16,185 nt of DNA from Oscillospiraceae bacterium. Its GTDB lineage: Bacteria > Bacillota > Clostridia > Oscillospirales > Ruminococcaceae. Positions 7,756 through 14,989 of this stretch are shown here, piece after piece. The stretch lies in assembly GCA_019413245.1 (NCBI GenBank), contig DXNX01000050.1, positions 1 to 16,185 of the forward strand, given 5' to 3'. The notes under the pieces were generated by a model. The model had not been told where the DNA came from and ran no database searches. It saw only the letters and a list, made by a program, of their open reading frames with translations. Within the stretch, counting starts at the first letter, position 1; the number at the start of each line of letters is the position of its first letter. The position numbers were made by a program, and so were the translations under genes.

Positions 7756-7960
7756 AGTTCGCCTCATATTTCCACGGCGGCAGCAGTCCATTCCGTTCCT
7801 CCTCCAGCGCCGGGGTAGACAGTTCCACCCCGGCTTGGAAGATAAAAGTCTCAATGTGCGCTGCATTCGCCGCCATCAGAACATCGGCATGGTATTCGCT
7901 CCCATAGACTTCCTTGGCGATCATGTCCCATGTATCGCCGCTCTTAGTGATGTATGCCAT
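7748..7960 (-). CDS. X: LysM-type tail protein X
   Basis: This is a 70-residue tail protein of the P2 gpX type (67 residues). Almost the whole chain is one LysM-like fold, seen in YITKSGDTWDMIAKEVYGSE, the LMAANAAH helix and the IFQAGVELSTP strand. In contractile tails and related injection systems, such small LysM proteins sit at the tube-baseplate junction next to the hub. A GGGAGG site lies 5 bases before the ATG, and the tape measure stop is 12 bases upstream. Gene D starts inside its last codons. Confidence 0.9.
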   Translation of the reverse strand: MAYITKSGDTWDMIAKEVYGSEYHADVLMAANAAHIETFIFQAGVELSTPALEEERNGLLPPWKYEANYD

Positions 7961-7972
7961 ACCGTCCTCCCG

Positions 7973-10900
7973 TTAATAGGCCGTCCGCGCATTCCGGCGC
8001 TGCATCTGGAGATACCACGCCTCAAATCTGGCCTGCGCCTCCGCCAGCGCCTCGTCGATTACGCTGCGGTCTGCGCTCCCTTGAATGGTGATCTGCGGCG
8101 CAAAGGTTATGCCTCCGCCGCCGATGCCGCCCTCCGCCGGGATGTCCGCCAGTTCCACCGGCCTGACGCCCAGCAGCTCACCGGCCTTGGCCCATGTTGC
8201 AAGGTTCTCCCGCCGCACAGCTCTCTGGAAGCTGATAACCGCCTCTGTGCCAGCCTCGCCCGCGATGCTCGCGCCGTTGGTAAATCCGCCCCGTGCCAGC
8301 ATCGGAATTTCCGGGATATTCAGTCCGAATGTTTTTCCGCCCAACCCCGGCACCCAGTCCGGGATGGTGATATTTAGCCCATTGATGCCTGCGATTGCCT
8401 TGTTGATAAGCGTTATAACGGCGTTGATCGGGGCTTTGAACAGAGCGCCCAGGGTGTCGAAAATACCTGTGAAAATCGACCGCACACCCTCCCACGCCTG
8501 CCGCCAGTTGCCTGAGAACACGCCGGTGATGAATGTGATAACGCCTTCAAAGATGGTCTTTACCCCCGTGATGGCGTTGCTGATACCCTCGGAGAATACC
8601 GCGATGGCTGCCAGGACAGACGGCACCACCACCTGTCCGATATTCAGCAGGATGGTTGCGAGGGTGCGAATGACCGGCATAACAAATTGAATGGCCTGGC
8701 CGATGATCTGCGCCACCGTCATAACCGCCGAACCAATCCCGCTGATGATACTGGAGATATACGGGGCCGCCGTCTGGATGGTTTGCAGAATGACCGGCAC
8801 CACCGTCTGCGTGATAAAGTTGAATATTCCCTCAATGATTGGCTTTACCGTTGTGTTGGAAAAGGTCACGACCTGGCCCACAACGCCCATCACCGATTGG
8901 AGCATCTGCACGATGCCGTCAAACGCCCCGGCAGCCGTCTCATTCCCGGCAAATATGCCGCCCTGTCCGAACAGCATTTCTCGGAAACCGGACAGCGCAC
9001 TTGCCACGCCTCCGTCCACAAACAGCCCGCTGATGAAGTTACCCACATTGGACAGTGCGCCTGTGAACTTGTCAAAGATGGCAAGCCCTTGTTCTCCGAA
9101 TACCCCGCCGACGATTTCCCGTATATACTCCAGGTTGTCACCCAGCAGGCTGACGACCGCAATAATGCTGGATACCACGCCCACGACCGGGAGCGCCCCG
9201 GACAGTAGGGTTCCGAAGCCGCCTGCGATTGGCCCCCAAATACTGCTCAGTATCCCAAGACCCCCGCTCGCAGCACCACCGATTGCCTTTACCGCACCGG
9301 AGCCAGCGATTGCGCTGAATGCTCCGCCTGCCTTGCCCAGCAGGCCGCCCACGGCCATTCCGGCTTTGCTCCCCATGATGGCAGCTCCCGCCTTGCCCAG
9401 CAGGCCGCCCAAGCCGCCTTTTGCGGCCCCCAGCAGTCCGCCCGCCGCAGTTCCCGCTTTACCCAGCGGGCCACTCAGGAGGCCGCCGGTCTTTGTGTTC
9501 CCGATGGCCGTTCCTATTCCTCCGAGCCACTGGCCCACTGCACTGTTCGCCGCTGCATTTTTGATTACGCTTCCCGGCCCAACATAGCCGGAGAGAAGCC
9601 CCGGCGTCCCAGCCGCGGCAGAGAGCAGGCCCGCTGTCCCCTTAAAGCCGTTTCCGGCCAGCAGGCTTGACAGCGTAGCTCCCATGGTTGCCTTAAATCC
9701 GTTTCCAGATACCGCCCCTCCAAAGGCGGACGCAAAACCGGCTCCGGCGCTCCCGGCTTTTCTCCCGCCCATAAACAGGCTTTTGATGCCGCCGAACAGG
9801 CCGCCGCTCCGCTTTCCTCCGCCTGCGGCATTTCCGCCGAACAGCATACCGCCCACGCCGGAAAGCAGGCTCTCCGCCGCCGGTGCCAGCTTCATTCCCG
9901 CAAAGGTGGCCGCCAGTATCCCGATGATATGGGCCACCTGCTCGCCGTTGTTCAGCAGGTAGTCCAGGCCCTTTTGGATGTAGGGCAGCGCCCAGTTCAT
10001 CGCCGTGCCCAGCTTTTCCACACCGCGGCTCGCCAGTTTTCCCAGGCTCTCTGCGAGCTTGGTCAGCTCCGGCATATTCTCCCGTATGCCCCGGATGAAC
10101 CCGATCATGGACAGTCCAAATTCCTTGTAGGCCGGGAGAAATGCGGTGCCGATGTCGTCCATCAGCGCAGACTTGGCGCTTCCCAGCATGGTTTCTATGG
10201 CCTCCGGCGTCGTCGCCTTGATGATGAACTCTTTTTCCATGCTCCCGCTCCAGACGCTTGCATTGGAAACCTCTTTCAGCATCCCTGTCAGGAGGCCCAG
10301 GTTTTGCGTAAGCTTGGCTCCGCCCTCAATGGCCCACTGTCCAAACAGGGTATTGAGCGTGGATAGCTTCTCAGCGTCCGGCAGGTTGTTCACTGCTTCA
10401 AACACTTTCAGCAGCGTTCCCGTGCCGTCTGTCTGCATTGACTTTGCGATTTGCGTCGCCGAGAACCCCAGTCGTTCAAATGCCGCTTCCTGGGCGGCTG
10501 TGGCCGTGCTGCCCTTTGTGATGTTGGTATAGATGCGCTTGATACTGGTTCCCACCCGGTCAGTGCTTACGCCCATGGCCTGCATACTGGCCGCGATGGC
10601 CGCCGTCGCCTTAACATCCACGCCTGCCAGTTGGCCCATGGATGCCGCATCATTCACGCTTTGGGCGATCTCCGCCGCCGTAGTGGCGTAGTTGTTGCCC
10701 AGGTAGTTGATGACATCCGCAACCTCCATGACCTGCTCGTGGTTCATGTTGAACGCCTGTTCCCATTTCGCGCCCCAGTCGCCTGCCTGATCTGCGGAAA
10801 TGTCCATAGCCGTTCCCCACATGGCGATGTCTTTCAGGAAGTCCGTCTGTGTCAAGTCCTCAAAGGTTTTTCCCGATTGGCCTGCCGCCGCGGCGAGGCG

Positions 10901-11287
10901 CGTCAAATCCTCAAAGGTGTACGGTATCTGCGTACTCAGGTCTTTCAGCCGTTCTTCCAAGATGGCGTAGTTTTCCGCATAGGTTCTCCCGTTCTCCGCC
11001 ATCTTGTTGCTTACTTTTCCGGTTGCGTCCGCCATGCCGTCCACGACCTTGACCACATCGGACATATAGTTTTCAAACTTTGCAGCTTCCTTGGTGCATC
11101 TTGCGATGGTTGCCACCGTTCCCGCCGTCAGCGCACCCATGGCCGCCAGCCCCGCCGTTCCGATGTTGCTGATACTTTTGGCGAAGCTGCCCAGTTGTCC
11201 TTGGCTACTGGCCAGCGCCGCCGTCAGGCTCTTATCCATCTTTCCGGCGATCTTGATACTAAGCTCTAATGTTTTGTTCTTCGCCAT
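7973..11287 (-). CDS. Tail tape measure protein
   Basis: At 1104 residues this is the longest complete gene here, placed directly after the frameshifting chaperone, as tape measure genes usually are. Residues about 110-335 show the TP901-type minor tail/tape measure domain (FEDLTRLAAAAGQSGK, a MGVSTDRVGTSIKRI stretch, LNTLFGQWA). Residues 475-685 are an unusual Gly/Ala-rich stretch with repeated GGLLGKAG units. Residues about 690-980 are a hydrophobic helical tract (for example FITQTVVPVILQTIQTAAPY) of the kind that lines the tube and may enter the host membrane. The C-terminus near 1000-1030 has GGFTNGASIAGEAGTEAVIS, conserved in many tape measure proteins. The usual 0.15 nm per residue rule would predict a tail of roughly 165 nm. 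AGGTGG lies about 7 bases before the ATG. Confidence 0.95.
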   Translation of the reverse strand: MAKNKTLELSIKIAGKMDKSLTAALASSQGQLGSFAKSISNIGTAGLAAMGALTAGTVATIARCTKEAAKFENYMSDVVKVVDGMADATGKVSNKMAENGRTYAENYAILEERLKDLSTQIPYTFEDLTRLAAAAGQSGKTFEDLTQTDFLKDIAMWGTAMDISADQAGDWGAKWEQAFNMNHEQVMEVADVINYLGNNYATTAAEIAQSVNDAASMGQLAGVDVKATAAIAASMQAMGVSTDRVGTSIKRIYTNITKGSTATAAQEAAFERLGFSATQIAKSMQTDGTGTLLKVFEAVNNLPDAEKLSTLNTLFGQWAIEGGAKLTQNLGLLTGMLKEVSNASVWSGSMEKEFIIKATTPEAIETMLGSAKSALMDDIGTAFLPAYKEFGLSMIGFIRGIRENMPELTKLAESLGKLASRGVEKLGTAMNWALPYIQKGLDYLLNNGEQVAHIIGILAATFAGMKLAPAAESLLSGVGGMLFGGNAAGGGKRSGGLFGGIKSLFMGGRKAGSAGAGFASAFGGAVSGNGFKATMGATLSSLLAGNGFKGTAGLLSAAAGTPGLLSGYVGPGSVIKNAAANSAVGQWLGGIGTAIGNTKTGGLLSGPLGKAGTAAGGLLGAAKGGLGGLLGKAGAAIMGSKAGMAVGGLLGKAGGAFSAIAGSGAVKAIGGAASGGLGILSSIWGPIAGGFGTLLSGALPVVGVVSSIIAVVSLLGDNLEYIREIVGGVFGEQGLAIFDKFTGALSNVGNFISGLFVDGGVASALSGFREMLFGQGGIFAGNETAAGAFDGIVQMLQSVMGVVGQVVTFSNTTVKPIIEGIFNFITQTVVPVILQTIQTAAPYISSIISGIGSAVMTVAQIIGQAIQFVMPVIRTLATILLNIGQVVVPSVLAAIAVFSEGISNAITGVKTIFEGVITFITGVFSGNWRQAWEGVRSIFTGIFDTLGALFKAPINAVITLINKAIAGINGLNITIPDWVPGLGGKTFGLNIPEIPMLARGGFTNGASIAGEAGTEAVISFQRAVRRENLATWAKAGELLGVRPVELADIPAEGGIGGGGITFAPQITIQGSADRSVIDEALAEAQARFEAWYLQMQRRNARTAY
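9330..9411 (-). repeat. 22-bp direct repeat inside the tape measure gene
   Basis: An identical 22-base sequence occurs at 9330-9351 and 9390-9411, 60 bases apart and in frame (20 codons). It encodes part of the GGLLGKAG unit. Further, more diverged Gly/Leu/Ala units lie on the far side, up to about 9480. The pattern suggests growth of this region by slippage or unequal recombination. Confidence 0.8.
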
Positions 11288-11421
11288 TCCTCCGCCACCT
11301 CGTCATTCAGTTCAGCAAACTCGCGGACAGGCAGCTTCAAGTAAAATTCAAGGCTCGTCCCTGTCACCGAGGACAGTCGGATTGCCGCTTTCCGCAGGGC
11401 TTTTGCCCCGCCCTTTACTCG
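11266..11421 (-). CDS. -1 frame extension of the tail assembly chaperone (G-T type)
   Basis: After a -1 slip at the TTTTTTC heptamer, reading continues from 11421 for 51 codons to a TAG at 11266, giving a 270-residue fusion instead of the 220-residue short form. The extension opens with RVKGGAKALRKAAIRLSS and continues TGTSLEFYLKLP, then an acidic FAELNDEVAEEW segment. No good independent start with a Shine-Dalgarno is visible, so expression by frameshift is the simplest reading. The extension overlaps the tape measure start by 22 bases. By analogy with lambda G/GT and P2 E/E', the long form would coat the tape measure protein and recruit tube subunits during tail assembly. Frameshifting itself is inferred, not shown. 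Confidence 0.82.
   Translation of the reverse strand, partial: RVKGGAKALRKAAIRLSSVTGTSLEFYLKLPVREFAELNDEVAEEWRRTKH
11396..11414 (-). promoter_or_regulatory. Hairpin downstream of the slippery site
   Basis: On the minus strand the arms AGGGC (11414-11410) and GCCCT (11400-11396) can pair. An alternative hairpin uses GGGGC (11409-11405) and GCCCT around an AAAA tetraloop. It begins about 6-11 bases after the heptamer, the spacing expected of a structure that stimulates -1 frameshifting. The stem is short, so it may be a weak stimulator. Confidence 0.5.
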
Positions 11422-12077
11422 AAAAAATCCGCGTCGTTCACCGCGTTTTTCAGTTTCAGCAGCTCATACAGCGGCAGCGAGGTGAAGAAATCCTCCGGGA
11501 TGCCTGTCGCCATCGAGGCGATCACGCAGGCGTACAGATAGTTGGTGCCGTTCTCCGTCACCGCAAAGCCCTCGCGGGCCATCCGGTTTTCCGCCTCACT
11601 TTCATTCAGGGTGTTCAGGTCGGCAACGCCGTTCAGGTCGATTTCCCGGTACTCCTTCCCCTTATAGCTGTGAGGCTTCCCCAACTGCATCACATGGTTC
11701 TTCGTCTCGTCGTCCGCATTCATGTATCTGCGCACCATGCCCGCTACCCGCCTAAAAGCGCCGCGCGGCATCAGCTTGAAAAATTCGATAGGCAGTCCGG
11801 TCGCCTTCGCTGCCATAGTTCTGGCAAATGCTGTGGTGGTCTCACACAGCACAGAGGCGGCAACTTCCACGCCGAAAAGCTCTAGCTGCGTGTCGATGGC
11901 GTCCCGGATGGTCAGCTTCTCCAGCCCCGACAGGTCGATTTCCTCATACTCTTTTCCCTCAAAGACATAGGGCTTCGTCAGCTTCACAACGCGCTCCTCG
12001 CTGACTCCTTCCCTTTCGGTGTTGACTTCTTGCGTTTCCGTGTTGACTTCCACCATCGCGTTCTTGATTTCCTCCAT
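11415..12077 (-). CDS. Tail assembly chaperone, internally duplicated (Mu gp41-like), short form
   Basis: This 220-residue protein precedes the tape measure gene and matches the Mu gp41-type tail assembly chaperone family. It contains two copies of the domain: residues 31-119 (VKLTKPYVFEGKEYEEIDLSG, later MAAKATGLPIEFFKLMP) and 130-215 (MQLGKPHSYKGKEYREIDLNG, later VIASMATGIPEDFFTSLP). A charged, Glu-rich leader of about 29 residues comes first and has its own small EVNTE repeat. A single-domain chaperone is usually about half this length. The last codons carry a -1 slippery site that leads into the extension described at 11266-11421. AAGGAGC lies 7 bases before the ATG, just after a strong terminator. 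The duplication is seen directly; the family assignment is from memory of conserved patterns. Confidence 0.87.
   Translation of the reverse strand: MEEIKNAMVEVNTETQEVNTEREGVSEERVVKLTKPYVFEGKEYEEIDLSGLEKLTIRDAIDTQLELFGVEVAASVLCETTTAFARTMAAKATGLPIEFFKLMPRGAFRRVAGMVRRYMNADDETKNHVMQLGKPHSYKGKEYREIDLNGVADLNTLNESEAENRMAREGFAVTENGTNYLYACVIASMATGIPEDFFTSLPLYELLKLKNAVNDADFFE
11421..11427 (-). promoter_or_regulatory. -1 ribosomal frameshift slippery heptamer
   Basis: The minus strand reads T TTT TTC in phase with the chaperone frame (Asp-Phe-Phe codons 217-219), an ideal X XXY YYZ heptamer. After a one-base back-slip both tRNAs can re-pair on TTT TTT. The zero-frame stop TAA follows after one more codon (GAG), and the -1 frame is open for 51 codons with a plausible protein. 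This is the expected place for a G/GT-type site. Confidence 0.85.
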
Positions 12078-12107
12078 GGTAATGCTCCTTTCAGCCGTCG
12101 TTCGTTT

Positions 12108-12146
12108 AGAAAAACACGGCCCGCCCGTAGGCCGGGGGGCCGTGTT
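12108..12146 (-). terminator. Strong intrinsic terminator between tail tube and chaperone genes
   Basis: On the minus strand, AACACGGCCC (12146-12137) pairs perfectly with GGGCCGTGTT (12122-12113). Inner CCCG/CGGG pairs extend the stem with one bulged C, leaving a small GCCTA loop. The stem runs directly into TTTTTCT. It starts 12 bases after the tail tube stop. Only about 30 bases remain before the chaperone ATG, too few for a complete promoter, so downstream genes probably rely on readthrough or on a promoter inside an upstream gene. Confidence 0.85.
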
Positions 12147-12158
12147 CCGTTTTCCGGG

Positions 12159-12683
12159 TTATACCAGGCTGTTCACGCCAGCCAGCATATCGTTCCCGTT
12201 TACCTTGTAGATGCCGTTCAGCTTGTCCACTTCCAGGAGCTGCACGCCGTCCACCTCGATCATGATGTAGGTCAGCTCCAGGGTAATGGTCGCCTCCATG
12301 GCCTCGCCCTTTTCAACCTTGCCGGGGTTGAAGCTCTTGACGCGCCCAATCTCCACCACCCGCAGGCCCTTGAAGTTATAGCCGCCCGTTTTGTCATAAA
12401 CCTGCTGTGCCGCTCGCAGGGTCAGGTTCACCGTGGACAGGGGCGACAGCATATCCATGGCGGAGCTGTACAGGGTGTTGAACTGGATTTCCTGCTCCAT
12501 GCTCTCAAACTGCCCGATGGTGGGGCTGTCCAGTTCGCCGTTGACGCCCACGCCAGATACGGTGCTGGTTTTCATATTGATCTCCGGCAGGGTCACAGAT
12601 GCGGCCACGCCGATCATTTTGCTGCCGTCCAGATAGGCGTTATACTCACTGATTTTCTCAGGAATATAGTTGCTGCTAATCAT
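12159..12683 (-). CDS. FII: Major tail tube protein (P2 FII-like)
   Basis: This 174-residue protein is nearly the same length as P2 FII (172) and follows the sheath gene, as in other contractile tails. It forms the inner tube through which DNA passes. Visible features are the N-terminal IPEKISEYNAYLDGSKMIG, the VTLPEINMKTSTVSG-GVNGELD segment, a mid-part beginning QFESMEQEIQFNTLYS and a C-terminal TITLELTYIMIEVDGVQLLEVDKLN. All match the tube family. GGGAGGGA lies about 8 bases before the ATG, and the sheath stop is 18 bases upstream. A strong terminator follows immediately, fitting a protein needed in far more copies than the chaperone and tape measure encoded after it. Confidence 0.92.
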   Translation of the reverse strand: MISSNYIPEKISEYNAYLDGSKMIGVAASVTLPEINMKTSTVSGVGVNGELDSPTIGQFESMEQEIQFNTLYSSAMDMLSPLSTVNLTLRAAQQVYDKTGGYNFKGLRVVEIGRVKSFNPGKVEKGEAMEATITLELTYIMIEVDGVQLLEVDKLNGIYKVNGNDMLAGVNSLV

Positions 12684-12701
12684 ATTTTGTTCCCTCCCTT
12701 A

Positions 12702-14150
12702 TCAGTTCAGCGCAGCGGAAAGGGCATTGGGGTCAAACTCAATGATGTCCTCAATGTCCTCCGCAGGGGTAAACGGCGTAATGTACTGGTGGAAAGTGAT
12801 CTTGCCGTTGAGCAGGTCGGTGGTAGTGTTCTCGTCCTCGTTGTAAGTGATCTCGTACCGAGCGCACACGCCGCGGGCCACAAAGCCGTTTCCCCGTACA
12901 TTTTCGCTGTCCACGATGGCCTCGATCAGCCGCTTGTTGGCCGGGCTGTCAACTTTCTGGAAGTAGGTCAGGATAAAGCTGTTGGCTGCCCAGGTCATAA
13001 ACCGGCGGACGCTGAACCAGCGGTCTTTGGGGTCGGTGATGCCAGGGTATGCCGCAGTGTTGTTGCCCCACAAGCGGAACCCGTTCATGTTCAGCCAGGT
13101 TGCCACGCCGAAGCTGTTCACCGTGTTGGCCTGCTCCTGGTCAAGCACGACCTCTGTTCCGTCTGCCAGGCAGGCGGCGGAGATCGCCAGCGTTTTATTA
13201 CTGGGACTGACATTGGGTGTGTCGTCGTTCTGCGCATCTGTGTACGCCGTCAGGGCGGCAGCCAGGGCGGAACCGCTATACACCACCTCGCCCACCTTGG
13301 CATAGGGCCATACGGCGTATGCGTTGGGGTCGCTGACCGCCTGCTCCTCCTTCTTGGTTTTAACATCGGTGTACTTCACTGCACCGTCCGTCTTGCTGTT
13401 GATGTCCACGATGCACACCGCGCCAAACACGCTATTGATGCTCTTGGTCTTTGCCTGGAGCGCAGCAGACACCGTGGCGTCCGCGCTGAACCTGGGGGCC
13501 AGCAGAATGCCGGGGGTCATGGACAGCTTGGGATATACCTGCCGCACCACCTCCAGGCCGGTTTCCTTGCCGGAGGAGATGTCCACACCGCCCACGATGT
13601 CCGCGGCTTTGACCTTGCTCGGGTCGATCTTGCTGCCGGTCGCAGTCAGCGTGGTTGCCTTTTCACCGGCTCCGCCTTTGAGCAGTACGATGTTCAGGGT
13701 GCCGTCGTTGTTCCATGTGGTCGTGTAATCCTTGCCTGCCTCCAGCGGCGTTGCATCCGCCTTGATGGTCAGACCCTCCAGCAGTACGCCCACTTCGTCC
13801 AGCACGGCCACGCCGTCGTTTACCTGCATCGTCTTTTCCGAAATATCCGCCTTGTGCTTCGCCGGGTCAAGCACATTGATAAGCACCATGGGGGCCACGC
13901 CCACTACGCTGAACGCCGCACTGATGCACTCGCACAGGGTATAGGCTTCAAAGTCGTCGTTGTAGCCGACAGCCTCCACAGCCTCCTTGTAGTTGTTCAC
14001 CAGCAGCGGAACATTGACTGCCGCCGCCGGGTCTTTCAGCATATTCACCGGTGCGGTTCCCACGATCACTTGCAGTCCCGCCGTCCCGACAATAGGCGCA
14101 GTCAGGCTGGTTTCCACCTCGCTGGTATATACGCCATGCTTGTAAGCCAT
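12702..14150 (-). CDS. FI: Contractile tail sheath protein (P2 FI-like)
   Basis: This 482-residue protein is the contractile sheath that surrounds the tube and drives injection. The N-terminus (YKHGVYTSEVETSLTAPIVGTAGLQVIVG) is characteristic of Firmicutes and P2-type sheaths. Residues about 110-200 form a variable inserted beta domain (GLTIKADATPLEAGKDYTTT). The second half carries the conserved core: KLSMTPGILLAPRFS, ISAACLADGT, NMNGFRLWGNNTAAYP and DRWFSVRRFMTWAANS. The C-terminal handshake arm ends in FTPAEDIEDIIEFDPNALSAALN. It is longer than P2 FI (396), mostly because of the insertion. AAGGAGGAA lies 6 bases before the ATG, overlapping the preceding gene's stop region. The tube gene follows after 18 bases. 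Confidence 0.95.
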   Translation of the reverse strand: MAYKHGVYTSEVETSLTAPIVGTAGLQVIVGTAPVNMLKDPAAAVNVPLLVNNYKEAVEAVGYNDDFEAYTLCECISAAFSVVGVAPMVLINVLDPAKHKADISEKTMQVNDGVAVLDEVGVLLEGLTIKADATPLEAGKDYTTTWNNDGTLNIVLLKGGAGEKATTLTATGSKIDPSKVKAADIVGGVDISSGKETGLEVVRQVYPKLSMTPGILLAPRFSADATVSAALQAKTKSINSVFGAVCIVDINSKTDGAVKYTDVKTKKEEQAVSDPNAYAVWPYAKVGEVVYSGSALAAALTAYTDAQNDDTPNVSPSNKTLAISAACLADGTEVVLDQEQANTVNSFGVATWLNMNGFRLWGNNTAAYPGITDPKDRWFSVRRFMTWAANSFILTYFQKVDSPANKRLIEAIVDSENVRGNGFVARGVCARYEITYNEDENTTTDLLNGKITFHQYITPFTPAEDIEDIIEFDPNALSAALN

Positions 14151-14162
14151 ATTGTTTCCTCC

Positions 14163-14462
14163 TTACAGCTCAGATTTGATTTTGTGGTACAGGATGGCTT
14201 CTGCCGTTCCGGCAGTCTCCATCTTCCTCCTGGTCTCCGCGAACTGCTCCACCGGCACCAACAGGGCCTTTACCTCCGGGTGCCGTTCAGAAAAATCCTC
14301 CAGCGCCTCCGGGATGCCTCCGCTGAACACCGTGTACTGCTTCGCTACGCCCCTTACAGTCGGGCCGCAGTAGACAACAGGGCCAGCCTTTTTCTTCCGC
14401 CCTGCCGCTCCTTCCGCCCGCTCGGCCATACCCATGGCCGACGCCTCTGCTTTCCTGCTCAT
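14163..14462 (-). CDS. Conserved phage protein of unknown function before the sheath gene
   Basis: This 99-residue protein starts at an ATG overlapping the stop of the preceding gene by 4 bases (ATGA). The open frame extends 20 codons further upstream (to 14522), but that part only overlaps the previous gene and is probably not translated. Residues 1-28 are charged and Ala-rich (basic stretch GRKKKAG). The rest looks folded: VVYCGPTVRGVAKQYTVFSGGIP, a helix EALEDFSERHPEVKAL, and a C-terminal FAETRRKMETAGTAEAILYHKIKSEL. I have the impression that similar small proteins occur at this position in other Clostridia prophages, but I cannot name a function. Its place between tail terminator and sheath suggests a tail assembly role. 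Confidence 0.75.
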   Translation of the reverse strand: MSRKAEASAMGMAERAEGAAGRKKKAGPVVYCGPTVRGVAKQYTVFSGGIPEALEDFSERHPEVKALLVPVEQFAETRRKMETAGTAEAILYHKIKSEL

Positions 14463-14986
14463 ACCAGTCCCTCCAATTCCGTGTCCTGTGTCATAGCCGG
14501 GGCCGTGCAGGTCAAGGTGCAAGCCCCGAAATAATACGGGTGCGTATCATCCTGCTGCATAGCCCATACGACGGGTTTCAGGATGGTGAACGCACCGCCG
14601 AAATAGGGCCTCGTACAGACCCGCTGTACAATGTCCTCTTTGATGTTCGCCACATCCTGATAGCCCTCTCGCGCTCCGCCCTCGTCGTATGCGCATACGA
14701 TCAAGCTGAACTCCACCGTCTGCGGCCCGCTTTCGTCCTTAATGGCTCCGCCGGTCATGCGGGCCACGATATAGGGGGCCGCCGCCGCATCCGTGTCCAC
14801 ATCCGCGTCGTAGTCCTCCGGCACCGGCAAATCCTGCTTATAGATTTTCAGCGGTTTTCTGCCCTGTTGGCCGTTGTACTTTTTCCCGGTGAAAAGCTCC
14901 TCCAGCATCTCGATCAGCGCGTCTTGGCAAAGCTGCGGCGTCCGCCCAATCCCTGCGGCTTTCACCGCATCCATGTAATCCTTCAT
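14459..14986 (-). CDS. Probable tail terminator/completion protein
   Basis: This 175-residue protein lies between the gp10/Z-like protein and the sheath region, where tail terminator proteins are normally encoded. The fold pattern is alpha/beta: an N-terminal helix with CQDALIEMLEELF, a Tyr-rich loop, then strands at APYIVARMTGG, QTVEFSLIVCAYDE, a helix at GYQDVANIKEDIVQRV, and closing strands TILKPVVWAMQQDDTHPYYFGACTLTCTA. That layout fits terminator proteins that cap the growing tail tube and join it to the head. No single diagnostic motif is present, so the call rests on position and predicted fold. The start lies 3 bases after the preceding stop with an AAAGGGATAGG site. Confidence 0.6.
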   Translation of the reverse strand: MKDYMDAVKAAGIGRTPQLCQDALIEMLEELFTGKKYNGQQGRKPLKIYKQDLPVPEDYDADVDTDAAAAPYIVARMTGGAIKDESGPQTVEFSLIVCAYDEGGAREGYQDVANIKEDIVQRVCTRPYFGGAFTILKPVVWAMQQDDTHPYYFGACTLTCTAPAMTQDTELEGLV

Positions 14987-14989
14987 CGC

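Noticed and set aside
7756..7866. Upstream extension of hub gene D (37 more codons)
   Set aside because: It lies wholly over gene X in another frame, has an Arg/Trp/Cys-rich composition unlike the family, and a better-placed ATG exists at 7755.
8691..9587. Plus-strand Pro-rich open frame of 298 codons opposite the tape measure gene
   Set aside because: The proline richness is simply the complement of glycine codons in the Gly-rich tape measure region.
12108..12146. The hairpin as a bidirectional terminator also serving the plus strand
   Set aside because: No plus-strand gene is supported nearby, and the plus-strand sequence after the stem (TTCCGTTTTCC) is a poorer T-tract than the minus-strand TTTTTCT.
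14463..14522. Upstream extension of the 99-residue gene (20 codons)
   Set aside because: It overlaps the end of the tail terminator gene, while an ATGA overlap start at 14462 is the typical arrangement in this operon.
12030..14534. Plus-strand open frame of 834 codons antisense to the chaperone, tube, sheath and the 99-residue gene
   Set aside because: It spans four well-supported genes and two gene boundaries, and its translation is His/Arg/Val-rich with no recognisable domain. It is the usual GC-driven shadow of minus-strand codon bias.
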